A stretch of DNA of 13,027 bases from JAJTFW01 sp031411335. GTDB taxonomy: Bacteria > Bacteroidota > Bacteroidia > AKYH767-A > OLB10. Each line of letters opens with the position of its first letter. Position 1 is the first letter of the stretch. The notes beneath the pieces were generated by a model. The model worked only from the letters and a program-made list of their open reading frames with translations. It searched no databases and was not told the DNA's origin. The stretch lies in assembly GCA_031411335.1 (NCBI GenBank), contig JANOAX010000117.1, positions 1-13,027 on the forward strand, written 5' to 3'. This document shows positions 1 through 7,749 of the stretch, piece by piece. The translations under genes and the position numbers were made by a program.

Positions 1-30
1 CTGGAGTTCAGACGTGTGGTTTTCAGATCT
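1..30 (+). other. Illumina adapter remnant at contig start
   Basis: The first 18 bases, CTGGAGTTCAGACGTGTG, are identical to the internal part of the TruSeq read-2 adapter. The next 12 bases match the rest of that adapter at 9 of 12 positions and end in GATCT. This is library sequence, not genome, and it marks the physical end of an assembled contig. The bases just after it (about 31-60) are of uncertain origin. Confidence 0.93.
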
Positions 31-115
31 GTAGAGCGTTTTGTAGTGTTTGATTTTTGAATGGATTTCTGTCGTGTTCACTTACGAAATCATAGCTTCT
101 TAGAGAACGATTTTC

Positions 116-210
116 AAAGCGCAGCCTTTGCGGCTTTGCGCTTTAGCGAGAAAATTTAGCAATGCGTAGCCTCTGCGAGAAAATCTTGCTTAGCGCAGCC
201 TCAGCAATTT
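116..210. repeat. GCG-rich degenerate repeat with inverted arms
   Basis: AAAGCGCA (116-123) and TGCGCTTT (137-144) form perfect inverted arms around GCC-TTTGC-GGC. The phrase GCG(C/T)AGCCT then recurs at 119, 164 and 193, followed twice by CTGCGAGAAAAT- or CAGCAATTTT-like text, giving a decaying tandem array. It resembles the short intergenic 'CTTTGCG' repeats scattered in many Bacteroidota genomes. The short open frames crossing it have no recognisable product. The rest of 31-309 shows no gene and no clear TAnnTTTG promoter. Confidence 0.6.
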
Positions 211-294
211 TAGTAGACATTTTATCATTAAAACTTGAAAATACTAATCTCATTTTATTGGGATGGATGGTTCTTGCAATTTTCAATTCGTTTT

Positions 295-310
295 TCCGAT
301 ATTTATCGGA
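295..310. promoter_or_regulatory. Perfect palindrome abutting the GH16 start codon
   Basis: TCCGATATTTATCGGA is a 7-bp perfect stem with a 2-base centre, and its last base is the A of the proposed ATG at 310. It could be an operator or an mRNA hairpin affecting initiation. If translation instead starts at 235, it is simply coding sequence. No T-run follows, so it is not a terminator. Confidence 0.35.
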
Positions 311-1536
311 TGAAATCATTTCACCTCCGACTCCCTCTATTTTTAATTCTCTGTTCCTTTTCTTTCTCGGCAATTTCTCAAGTCATGGTAGAATTCAAAG
401 ATAATTCGAGTAAAGTTTACGATTATTCTTGGGCAGATGAGTTTGAAGGCACAAATGTAAATGGTGACAAGTGGATGAATTCCTACCCTTGGGGTCGGCA
501 TTTGCGATGCAATCCAGAAGTGAACTATTATTCTGATGGTAAGGACTTACTTCTAGAAAATGGCTTTTTACAAATCCAAGCACGTAAAGCGCCCATCACC
601 ACAAGAGCAATACCCTACGAGAATGATGATTATATTATTTCTTGCAAAAATAAACCCGACGCTAAAAATTTAATGAAGTTCGATTACCAAAGTGGTTTAA
701 TTTATTCGAAAGAAAAATTTAAATATGGGCATTTCGAAATTCGTTTTAAAACCGATGCGGCTTCAGGTCATTGGCCTGCTTTCTGGCTCTTTGGTGGGGA
801 TGGACAAGAGATCGATATTTTTGAAATGGGCGCTGGAAAATTAAATGAAGTGCATGTTGATGTTCATTGCAAAAGCGGATGCAAAAACTATCCGGTATTT
901 CTTGGACTCTTCAAAAAAAACTGGGGCGGTTATTTAAAAACCAGTGCAAATTGGTCGACAGAGTTTCATACAATGGCTGCTACATGGGAGCCAGAAGGCG
1001 TTACTTGGTATCTCGACGATTTGCCTATTGCTTGGTGGAAAGGCGACTTTCATGAACCTCTAGCTCTCATCGCCAATATGGCTGTTGCAGATTTCGAAGG
1101 CTCTCTAGGAGGGAAAATATTACCAACTACTAATTTTCCTGCCCAGATGCAGGTAGACTATATTCGCGTTTGGCAAGAGAAATCAGACCAAAAAATCAGA
1201 TTAAAAACAAATAATTCCTTTGAAAGATCTCCCGAAAAAAAATCAGGTCAACTCCTTAAAAAGAATCGACCAATGTACAAACGATCTAGAATAAAAGAAG
1301 ATTTTGAACGCTATTATTTAAACCTCAACGAGGAAAGGATTCTTCACATTTACCGTATAGGAACAAGACCATCTACTCAAACCATCAAAATCTTCAAAGA
1401 TCAAGAATTGCTATTGGAAAAACCCATCCAATACAAAAACGAAACACTCTCTCTTCTATCTCTACCACCAGGAATTTACAAGCTTCAAATTGGTTCTGGA
1501 AGTCAGATTTCGCAAATAGAACTTGAAATGCCCTAG
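310..1536 (+). CDS. Secreted family 16 glycoside hydrolase (beta-glucanase/laminarinase-like)
   Basis: This 408-residue protein is a GH16 endo-beta-glucan hydrolase. The catalytic signature E-I-D-I-F-E is intact, with nucleophile E167, D169 and acid/base E172. The fold is flanked by the usual tryptophan-rich strands (GHWPAFWLFGG just before; DDLPIAWW later) and closes with MQVDYIRVWQ at about 280-289. I start at ATG 310 rather than the longer in-frame ATG 235, because residues 1-24 then form a signal peptide (MKSFHLRL, a hydrophobic core, then SAISQ). The 25 extra upstream residues would spoil it. A basic linker (about 295-327) leads to an extra C-terminal region of about 80 residues that ends GIYKLQIGSG-like and weakly resembles a type A T9SS sorting domain; that part is tentative. 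GH16 enzymes of this type usually act on beta-1,3- or mixed-linked glucans, but the substrate cannot be told here. The protein is likely extracellular or outer-surface. There is no clear Shine-Dalgarno. Confidence 0.9.
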   Translation: MKSFHLRLPLFLILCSFSFSAISQVMVEFKDNSSKVYDYSWADEFEGTNVNGDKWMNSYPWGRHLRCNPEVNYYSDGKDLLLENGFLQIQARKAPITTRAIPYENDDYIISCKNKPDAKNLMKFDYQSGLIYSKEKFKYGHFEIRFKTDAASGHWPAFWLFGGDGQEIDIFEMGAGKLNEVHVDVHCKSGCKNYPVFLGLFKKNWGGYLKTSANWSTEFHTMAATWEPEGVTWYLDDLPIAWWKGDFHEPLALIANMAVADFEGSLGGKILPTTNFPAQMQVDYIRVWQEKSDQKIRLKTNNSFERSPEKKSGQLLKKNRPMYKRSRIKEDFERYYLNLNEERILHIYRIGTRPSTQTIKIFKDQELLLEKPIQYKNETLSLLSLPPGIYKLQIGSGSQISQIELEMP

Positions 1537-1548
1537 AAGAACGCTGAA

Positions 1549-1564
1549 TCGCTAATTTTAGCGA
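1549..1564. promoter_or_regulatory. Perfect inverted repeat next to the sppA promoter
   Basis: TCGCTAATTTTAGCGA has 7-bp perfect arms and a 2-base centre. It lies 12 bases after the GH16 stop and one base before the TTG (-33) element of the sppA promoter. No T-run follows, so an intrinsic terminator is unlikely. An operator is possible but unproven. Confidence 0.35.
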
Positions 1565-1565
1565 C

Positions 1566-1595
1566 TTGAATTCATACTAATCACGACTATCTTTG
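1566..1595 (+). promoter_or_regulatory. Bacteroidota-type promoter of sppA
   Basis: TTG at 1566-1568 and TATCTTTG at 1588-1595 are separated by 19 bases. This matches the Bacteroidota primary sigma consensus (TTG, 19-20 bases, TAnnTTTG). The sppA ATG follows the -7 element after 22 bases, so the leader would be short. It is the only promoter in the window with both elements exact. Confidence 0.75.
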
Positions 1596-1617
1596 TATCC
1601 TACACAAAAAAATCTCT

Positions 1618-3387
1618 ATGAAACAATTCTTTAAAATGCTCTTTGCTTCCATGTTTGGATTCATCATTGGCACCGTCGTTTTGTTTTTCATTTTAATTTT
1701 TATTCTATCCATGATGGTTTCTTCCGTGAGTACGGAAACAGTTACCGTTAAAGACAATAGTATATTACATTTAGAGTTGGACCAACCCATCAAAGAAAGA
1801 GGTTCTAAAAATCCATTTGAAGATTTTGATTTTTCCAATTTCTCATCGAACCAACAGCTCGGGCTAAACGACATTTTAAGAAACATTGACAAAGCTTCCA
1901 AAGACGATAAAATCAAAGGAATTTATATTGACATCCCAAGTTTTCAGGGAGGATTGGCTAGTGTGGAAGAAATCAGAAATGCATTGTTGGCATTTAAGAA
2001 ATCCGGAAAATTTATTTACGCTTATGGCGATTTTTATTCTCAAGGATCTTACTACCTCGCTAGTACCGCTGATAAAATCTACTTAAATCCAGAAGGACAA
2101 GTTGCCTTAAATGGAATTGCATCTCAGTCTATGTTTTTCAAAGGAACGTTAGAAAAATTAGAAATCGAGCCTCAAGTTATTCGTCACGGAAAATTTAAAA
2201 GTGCGATTGAGCCTTTCATTTTAGAAAAGATGAGTCCAGAAAATAGAGAGCAAGTAGCCGCCTTCGTGGATCCGATTTGGAAACATATCAGTGATGAAAT
2301 TTGCAAATCAAGAAAGATCGATCCCACTACTTTTAAAAATATGGTGGATAGTATGCAATTAGAAAATGCAGCCGATGCGAAGCGACTAAAAGTAGTTGAT
2401 GAAACAGCATACTTTGATGAATTTACCGCACAAGTTGCACGTAAGATGGGCATCAAGGCAAACAAAGAACTTCCTCTTATTTCACTGCGCAAATACAGTA
2501 AAACACCCGATAAAAGTGGCGTTAAATTAGCCATGGCTAAAATTGCAATTATTTACGCTGTTGGTGATATTGGTAATGGTGAAGGGGATGATGAATCCAT
2601 TGGTTCCGACCGACTTTCTTCTACTATTCGCAAAGCACGTTTAGATGATAAAATAAAAGCCATTGTGCTTCGCGTTAATTCTCCAGGCGGTGATGCTTTA
2701 GCCTCTGAAGAAATTTGGAGAGAAGTGAGTTTAGCAAAGAAAAGTAAGCCTGTCATTGTATCGATGGGAGACTTGGCTGCTTCAGGTGGTTATTATATAA
2801 GTTGTGCTGCAGATAAAATTGTTGCGCAACCTAATACACTTACAGGTTCCATTGGTGTGTTTGGACTTTTGTTCAATGCGGAAAAAATGCTAAAAAATAA
2901 ATTAGGGGTCACCACCGATATTTACAAAACCAATCCATACACGGATATGGGAACCATCGCGCGACCATTAACAAGTTCGGAAGCACTCATTCTACAAAAA
3001 GAAGTGGATCGAATTTATGATGTCTTTACTCGACGAGTTGCTGAAGGAAGAGGAATGTCGCAAGCAACAGTAGATAGTCTAGGACAAGGAAGAGTTTGGA
3101 GTGGAATTAACGCATTGCAAAATGGTTTAGCCGATACGTTAGGTGGAATTGAAACGGCAATTGCCATAGCTGCAAAACAAGCTAAATTGACCGAGTATAG
3201 AATCGTCCAACTTCCAGAACAAAAAGATCCGGTTCAAGAATTAGTAGAAGATTTCTCTTCCGAAATGAAAACGAAATACATGAAAGAAGACTTAGGTGAA
3301 TCATACACCTATGTAAAAGCTGCAAAAGACTTATTAAAGTTGAAAGGAGTTCAAGCGTTAAGTATGTACCGAATTGGGTTTTATTGA
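1618..3387 (+). CDS. sppA: Signal peptide peptidase SppA, 67K type (S49 family)
   Basis: This is a 589-residue, membrane-anchored serine protease that degrades signal peptides left after secretion. Residues about 12-36 form one N-terminal transmembrane helix. Two tandem S49/ClpP-like domains follow, at roughly 95-255 and 305-470, as in the long E. coli-type enzyme rather than the short Bacillus type. The catalytic pair is split across the domains. The general-base lysine is K194 in KFKSAIEPF, the family's 'YKSAVEPF' motif. The nucleophile is S389 in GDLAASGGYY. The oxyanion-side glycines (NSPGGDA, about 354-360) are present. Length and motifs are complete. The ATG at 1618 lies 22 bases after an exact -7 element and has no Shine-Dalgarno. 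The gene appears monocistronic; the next gene is convergent. Confidence 0.96.
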   Translation: MKQFFKMLFASMFGFIIGTVVLFFILIFILSMMVSSVSTETVTVKDNSILHLELDQPIKERGSKNPFEDFDFSNFSSNQQLGLNDILRNIDKASKDDKIKGIYIDIPSFQGGLASVEEIRNALLAFKKSGKFIYAYGDFYSQGSYYLASTADKIYLNPEGQVALNGIASQSMFFKGTLEKLEIEPQVIRHGKFKSAIEPFILEKMSPENREQVAAFVDPIWKHISDEICKSRKIDPTTFKNMVDSMQLENAADAKRLKVVDETAYFDEFTAQVARKMGIKANKELPLISLRKYSKTPDKSGVKLAMAKIAIIYAVGDIGNGEGDDESIGSDRLSSTIRKARLDDKIKAIVLRVNSPGGDALASEEIWREVSLAKKSKPVIVSMGDLAASGGYYISCAADKIVAQPNTLTGSIGVFGLLFNAEKMLKNKLGVTTDIYKTNPYTDMGTIARPLTSSEALILQKEVDRIYDVFTRRVAEGRGMSQATVDSLGQGRVWSGINALQNGLADTLGGIETAIAIAAKQAKLTEYRIVQLPEQKDPVQELVEDFSSEMKTKYMKEDLGESYTYVKAAKDLLKLKGVQALSMYRIGFY

Positions 3388-3448
3388 GAGTGATTTTCTG
3401 TAAAAGATTTTAGGTGCCAATAAAATTTCGATTTTAATTAAATATCCA

Positions 3449-3566
3449 TTAACCACGGAGGACACTGAGTTTTTCACAGAGGTCACTAAGTTTTTTATCA
3501 AACTATATTTAAAAGCGCCAATAATATCTCTGTTAACTCTGTGAAATCTTTGTGATCTCCGTGGTA
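3449..3566. repeat. Long imperfect inverted repeat (ACCACGGAG family) between convergent genes
   Basis: The left arm, about 3449-3490, starts TTAACCACGGAGGACACTGA. The right arm, about 3527-3566, ends GATCTCCGTGGTAA. Read as its reverse complement, the right arm aligns along nearly its full length with the left arm, with a few mismatches and small gaps. The loop is about 36 bases. Both arms carry CAC/GTG steps every 9-12 bases. The element fills most of the 210-base gap between sppA and the M50 gene, so its transcript would fold into a large hairpin from either side. It looks like a known style of intergenic repeat; a termination role is inference. Confidence 0.7.
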
Positions 3567-3597
3567 AAAGTGATGACACTAAATGAGAATAGTAGAA

Positions 3598-4353
3598 CTA
3601 ATTTTCTCGATTTTCCTTTTCCGTATTTAGTAACTCATAATCCACAAACAACATTTGTGCTCTTTGCTCTGCTTCGATGGTGTATTTCAATTCAGCTTTT
3701 GCACCAAAGAAAATAAAGATCCCAATCAAAATTAACATCGGACTGTAGAGCCAACCTAGCACTACGAATCCAATTGAAATCACTTGTCCAATACGTACTG
3801 CAATTTTAGTGGCTTTCACTTTACTTAATTTCATAGCTAAAAGTGATCTCAGAACTCTACCACCATCCATCGGAAAAGCTGGAACCATATTAAATACTAC
3901 TAAAGAAATATTTACGAGAAGCAGATTTACGAGCAAAGAATTCGATTCCATCTCCAACATATCAAATCCCAAAGGAAGTCCTTTTCCAAAATACATGACC
4001 GCAGCTAGTATCATTATTATTCCAACATTTACAGCTGGACCCGCAATTGCCACCACCAATTCATGCCATGGCTTCTCTGGAATTTTTTCGAGTCTGGCCA
4101 ATCCACCTATAGGCAACAAGGTAATGTCCTTGGTGGGAATTCCGTAACGGGCTGCAGAAAGAGCATGTCCAAATTCGTGAAGCAAGACGCACAAGAAAAC
4201 CATCAAAATAAATCCAATTTCTTTAGCTATATCATTCACACTACTCCCATCAAAAAAAGAATTCCCTCCTACCCAAATCAGCAGGAGAAGAAATGTCCAA
4301 TGAATATAAACTCCAATATTTCTATAGGATCCAATACGAAATGCTCCTTTCAT
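3598..4353 (-). CDS. M50 family site-2-type intramembrane metalloprotease
   Basis: This 251-residue multi-pass membrane protein is of the zinc site-2 protease class (M50B/SpoIVFB-like). The zinc motif is H59-E60-F-G-H63 inside a transmembrane segment. The second conserved block, FPMDGGRVLRSLL, supplies the third ligand D163. A GPAVN motif lies at 105-109. Hydrophobic segments fall at about 13-30, 46-63, 100-121, 138-160 and 187-217. The C-terminal CBS pair found in many relatives is absent, so this is the short form. I start at MKGAFRIGSY (ATG at 4353) rather than an in-frame ATG 15 codons upstream. The family begins around this 'RIG..' segment, and the longer start would lie upstream of the -7 element. 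Such enzymes cleave membrane-anchored regulators or remnant signal peptides; the substrate here is unknown. The gene is convergent with sppA and divergent from polX. Confidence 0.92.
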   Translation of the reverse strand: MKGAFRIGSYRNIGVYIHWTFLLLLIWVGGNSFFDGSSVNDIAKEIGFILMVFLCVLLHEFGHALSAARYGIPTKDITLLPIGGLARLEKIPEKPWHELVVAIAGPAVNVGIIMILAAVMYFGKGLPLGFDMLEMESNSLLVNLLLVNISLVVFNMVPAFPMDGGRVLRSLLAMKLSKVKATKIAVRIGQVISIGFVVLGWLYSPMLILIGIFIFFGAKAELKYTIEAEQRAQMLFVDYELLNTEKENREN

Positions 4354-4369
4354 AAATATTACCTTACTG

Positions 4370-4377
4370 CAAAGATA
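4370..4377 (-). promoter_or_regulatory. -7 promoter element of the M50 protease gene
   Basis: On the minus strand TATCTTTG, followed by CAGT, lies 16 bases before the ATG at 4353. It matches TAnnTTTG exactly. No TTG lies at the expected 19-20 base distance, so only the -7 half is supported. Confidence 0.55.
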
Positions 4378-4481
4378 CCATACCTTTTTAGGATTCATCC
4401 ATCTTCGGATAGATTTATAAAGACCATTTTCACAAAAACTAATTCCTTTTTAATTATTTTAGCCACAATAGATCACATCAA

Positions 4482-6188
4482 ATGGACAATCAAAAAATTG
4501 CAGATATTTTAGAATCCACCGCCAAGCTCCTTGAACTTCATGGAGATAATCCTTTTAAAATAAAATCGTACTTGAATGCTGTGAATAAAATTGAGCGTCA
4601 AGAAGAGAAACTAGAAGGAAAATCGAAGGAAGAATTGGAAAAAATGGATGGTATCGGAAAAAGCCTGAGCCAGAAAATTTTTCAACTAATGCAAGAGCAA
4701 ACTTTTCCAGAATTGGACGAACTCATCTCCAAAACACCTATCGGCGTCATGGAGATGATGAAGATAAAAGGCATAGGTCCAAAAAAAGTAGCAGCATTGT
4801 GGAAGGAACTTGAAATTGAATCGCCTGGCGAACTTTTATACGCCTGCAATGAAAACCGTTTGGTAGCATTGAAAGGGTTCGGACAAAAGACTCAAGAGTC
4901 CATCAAGAAATCGATTGAGTTTAGCATCTCACAAAAGGGGTTATTTCATTATGCGATTGCAGAGTTTAGCGCTTCATTTTTTATGGAGTCAGTAAAAAAG
5001 ATAAATCCATCAATCGAGATGTTTCTCGTAGGAGAAGTAAGAAGAAAATGCGAAATTGTGTCCGACATCCAATTTATTTCTTCAGTGGAAAATCAAGAAA
5101 GTTTGCAGGATGCGCTTTCAAAAATTTCGACAGACTATTTCAAACTAGAAAAAACTGAATCCAACCAGATCGAAGTAAGTTCAACTTCTGGAATTTCAAT
5201 TCATATTCAATTTTATCCTGCTGATGAACTCATCTACCAGCAATGGAAAACAACAGGAAACGAAGAACATCTAGCACAATGCTTAGTATTAAAATCTGTT
5301 GATGAAAATCAATTGAAAAAATGCATATCAGAGCTAGAAATCTACCAAACTTTCGGACTTCCTTATATCGAACCAGAACTGAGAGAAGGTCGAGGTGAAA
5401 TAAAAAGAGCACTTGATGGAAATTTACCAGCTGCATTAGTCGAATTAAAAGACTTAAAAGGAAGTTTGCATAATCACAGTACTTATAGTGACGGAAAAAA
5501 TACTTTGAAGGAAATGGCCATGGCTTGTAAAAATTCAGGGTACGAATATTTGGGAATTTGTGATCACAGTAAATCTGCCTTTTATGCAGGTGGATTAAGC
5601 ATTGATAGAGTTGCTGAACAGCAGGAAGAAATAAAAAAGTTAAATATAGAACTAGCTCCATTTACTATTTTTTCGGGAATTGAATCTGATATTCTTAACG
5701 ATGGAAGCTTAGATTATCCCGAAGAAATTTTAAAGTCCTTCGACTTCATTGTGGCTTCTGTGCATTCAGGTCTGAGAATGGATATTGAAAGAGCCACTCA
5801 ACGCATCATCACTGCCGTTCAAAATCCCTATACTACCATCCTGGGACATCCAACAGGTCGGCTTTTACTTTCAAGAGCTGCCTACCCCATCGATCATGAA
5901 AAAGTGATTGATGCTTGTGCTAAATATGGAGTTGTCATTGAATTAAATGCACATCCTTATCGACTCGATTTAGATTGGCGCTGGATTGAATACGCCATCA
6001 ACAAAGGTGTTAAAATTTCCATCAATCCTGATGCTCATAGCACCGAAGGCTATAAAGACATGTACTATGGCGTTTGCGTAGGGAGAAAGGGCTATTTAAC
6101 CGCCAAAGAAACATTTAACGCACAAAATCGAGAAGATATTAACAAATACTTTCAAGATCGAAAGAATGCAATTGCAGGCAATCAATAA
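4482..6188 (+). CDS. polX: PolX-family protein with intact PHP nuclease and decayed polymerase core
   Basis: This 568-residue bacterial PolX homologue belongs to family X DNA polymerases fused to a PHP phosphoesterase, normally a base-excision repair enzyme with 3'-5' exonuclease activity. In order: an N-terminal 8-kDa-like region; helix-hairpin-helix motifs at 56-60 (DGIGK), 96-100 (KGIGP) and 131-135 (KGFGQ); the palm at about 155-290; a C-terminal PHP domain at about 325-560. The PHP metal ligands look complete: H330-N-H332, D337, D361-H362, E401, H428, H456, D517 and H519. The palm is not intact. The usual GS..RR...(G)D.D reads GEVRRKCEIVSDIQ, so D195 remains but the second aspartate is Q197. 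The third aspartate position (normally VDLR) reads IHIQ around H241. I infer a DNA-binding PHP nuclease without polymerase activity. It starts at ATG 4482 with no Shine-Dalgarno; a near -7 match TATTTTAG is at 4455-4462. GH3 follows after 40 bases. Confidence 0.93.
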   Translation: MDNQKIADILESTAKLLELHGDNPFKIKSYLNAVNKIERQEEKLEGKSKEELEKMDGIGKSLSQKIFQLMQEQTFPELDELISKTPIGVMEMMKIKGIGPKKVAALWKELEIESPGELLYACNENRLVALKGFGQKTQESIKKSIEFSISQKGLFHYAIAEFSASFFMESVKKINPSIEMFLVGEVRRKCEIVSDIQFISSVENQESLQDALSKISTDYFKLEKTESNQIEVSSTSGISIHIQFYPADELIYQQWKTTGNEEHLAQCLVLKSVDENQLKKCISELEIYQTFGLPYIEPELREGRGEIKRALDGNLPAALVELKDLKGSLHNHSTYSDGKNTLKEMAMACKNSGYEYLGICDHSKSAFYAGGLSIDRVAEQQEEIKKLNIELAPFTIFSGIESDILNDGSLDYPEEILKSFDFIVASVHSGLRMDIERATQRIITAVQNPYTTILGHPTGRLLLSRAAYPIDHEKVIDACAKYGVVIELNAHPYRLDLDWRWIEYAINKGVKISINPDAHSTEGYKDMYYGVCVGRKGYLTAKETFNAQNREDINKYFQDRKNAIAGNQ

Positions 6189-6202
6189 ATTCACTAATTT
6201 TA
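6172..6202 (+). promoter_or_regulatory. Possible promoter before the GH3 gene
   Basis: TTG at 6172-6174, inside the 3' end of polX, and TAATTTTA at 6195-6202 are 20 bases apart. The -7 half has one mismatch to TAnnTTTG. The GH3 ATG is 26 bases downstream. The gene could equally be read through from polX. Confidence 0.3.
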
Positions 6203-6228
6203 TGCTAAGCCTTTAATCATTCTTCCTT

Positions 6229-7749
6229 ATGGCCATCATTAGTTCGGTACTTTCATGGATTATGAAGCAGCGATTGCATCAGATCGAGCTATTCATGAAA
6301 TTTCCGAATGAGGTGCAACAAGATTTATTAAAGAAGCTTATTATATCTGCTCGATATACAGAATTTGGTCGACGGTTTGATTTTTCATCCATCTCAAGCT
6401 CGAAAGAATTTAGAAATCGTATTCCCCTTCAAGATTACGAAAGCTTAAAACCTTATATCATTCGTTTAAAAGCTGGAGAACAACAATTACTTTGGCCGAG
6501 TGATGTACGATGGTTTGCAAAGTCGAGTGGAACTACGAACGACAAATCTAAATTCATTCCTGTTACCAACGAAGCTCTTGAAGAATGCCACTACAAAGGT
6601 GGGAAAGATTTATTATGTCTTTACTTTCACAATAATCCCGAGACACAATTATTCAACGGTAAATTACTTACTTTAGGTGGAAGTCACCAATTAAATTCGA
6701 ACTCCAACGATTCTTTTTATGGAGACTTAAGTGCGATCCTGATTCAAAATCTTCCTTTTTGGATACAATTGTTTCGTACACCCGAACGTTCCATTGCATT
6801 GATGGATGAGTGGGAAGAAAAAATTGAACGCATTGCTCAAACGACCATGAATGAGAATGTAACCAATATTGCTGGCGTGCCTTCTTGGACATTAGTGTTG
6901 CTAAAAAGAATTCTGGAATTGAGTGGTAAAAAAGATTTGACTGAAGTTTGGCCCAACCTCGAACTCTTTGTTCATGGTGCTGTAAATTTTAGTCCGTACA
7001 GAGAGCAATTCAGACAACTCATTCCAAGTGCACAAATGAATTATCTGGAAACCTACAATGCTTCAGAAGGATTTTTTGGAATTCAAGATCAATCCAATTC
7101 TGAGGAAATGCTATTGATGTTAGACTATGGCATCTACTACGAATTTTTACCAATGAGTGAATGGGATAAAGATTTTCCTGAGACTCTCACCTTGGATCAA
7201 GTGAAAATTGATGAAAACTATGCTATCATCATCACCACCAATGCAGGACTTTGGAGATATAAAATTGGCGATACCGTAACATTTACATCGCTGAATCCTT
7301 TTCGAATTCGTATCACCGGAAGAACTATGCATTTCATCAATGCGTTTGGTGAAGAGTTAATCATTGATAATGCGGAAAAAGCATTGGCTATTGCATGTAA
7401 ATCAAGTGGTGCAAGTATTAAAGATTATACTGCTGCGCCTGTCTATTTTGATGCAGAACATGGTGGAGCACATGAATGGCTCATTGAATTTGTTACACCA
7501 CCTATAGATATAAATGATTTTAGCGTTTACCTCGACAATGCACTCAAACAAATCAATTCCGACTACGAAGCTAAACGCTACCGTGACAAGGTATTGAGTT
7601 TGCCCATCGTGAGAAGTTTACCTTGCAACACCTTCCACAACTGGATGAAATCAAAAGAGAAATTAGGTGGGCAACATAAAGTACCTCGATTGGCCAATCA
7701 CCGAAACTATGTAGAAGAAATTTTGAATAATTTTGTGTTAAATGTATAA
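6229..7749 (+). CDS. GH3 auxin-responsive-family acyl-acid-amido synthetase
   Basis: This 506-residue adenylate-forming enzyme is of the GH3 family, whose plant members join amino acids to acyl acids through an acyl-AMP intermediate. The ATP/AMP-binding signature SSGTTNDKSK is at 99-108 and leads into FIPVT. The second motif, YNASEGFFG, is at 276-284. The third, LWRYKIGDTV, is at 341-350, followed by the RITGR hinge at about 361-365 and the C-terminal lid. Length and all three motifs match full GH3 proteins. No signal peptide is seen, so it is cytoplasmic. Bacterial GH3 proteins are common in Bacteroidota, but their acyl and amine substrates are mostly unknown, and I cannot name them here. 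Its stop overlaps the next gene's start by 8 bases, which points to co-translation with a secreted propeller-like protein. Confidence 0.93.
   Translation: MAIISSVLSWIMKQRLHQIELFMKFPNEVQQDLLKKLIISARYTEFGRRFDFSSISSSKEFRNRIPLQDYESLKPYIIRLKAGEQQLLWPSDVRWFAKSSGTTNDKSKFIPVTNEALEECHYKGGKDLLCLYFHNNPETQLFNGKLLTLGGSHQLNSNSNDSFYGDLSAILIQNLPFWIQLFRTPERSIALMDEWEEKIERIAQTTMNENVTNIAGVPSWTLVLLKRILELSGKKDLTEVWPNLELFVHGAVNFSPYREQFRQLIPSAQMNYLETYNASEGFFGIQDQSNSEEMLLMLDYGIYYEFLPMSEWDKDFPETLTLDQVKIDENYAIIITTNAGLWRYKIGDTVTFTSLNPFRIRITGRTMHFINAFGEELIIDNAEKALAIACKSSGASIKDYTAAPVYFDAEHGGAHEWLIEFVTPPIDINDFSVYLDNALKQINSDYEAKRYRDKVLSLPIVRSLPCNTFHNWMKSKEKLGGQHKVPRLANHRNYVEEILNNFVLNV

Noticed and set aside
310..360. GH16 protein as a lipoprotein (cysteine in the hydrophobic stretch)
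   Set aside because: The residues before the cysteine are L-I-L, not a lipobox with G/A/S at -1. A type I signal peptide fits better.
162..404. Open frame on the plus strand over the left repeat
   Set aside because: It lies across the GCG repeat and the GH16 signal-peptide region in another frame, and has no family features.
4354..4398. 15-codon upstream extension of the M50 protease
   Set aside because: It would place the start upstream of the -7 element and adds MNPKKVWYLCSKVIF, which is not part of the family N-terminus.
5230..5661. 143-codon minus-strand open frame inside polX
   Set aside because: It is a shadow of the intact PHP and palm coding sequence, with no promoter or family motif.
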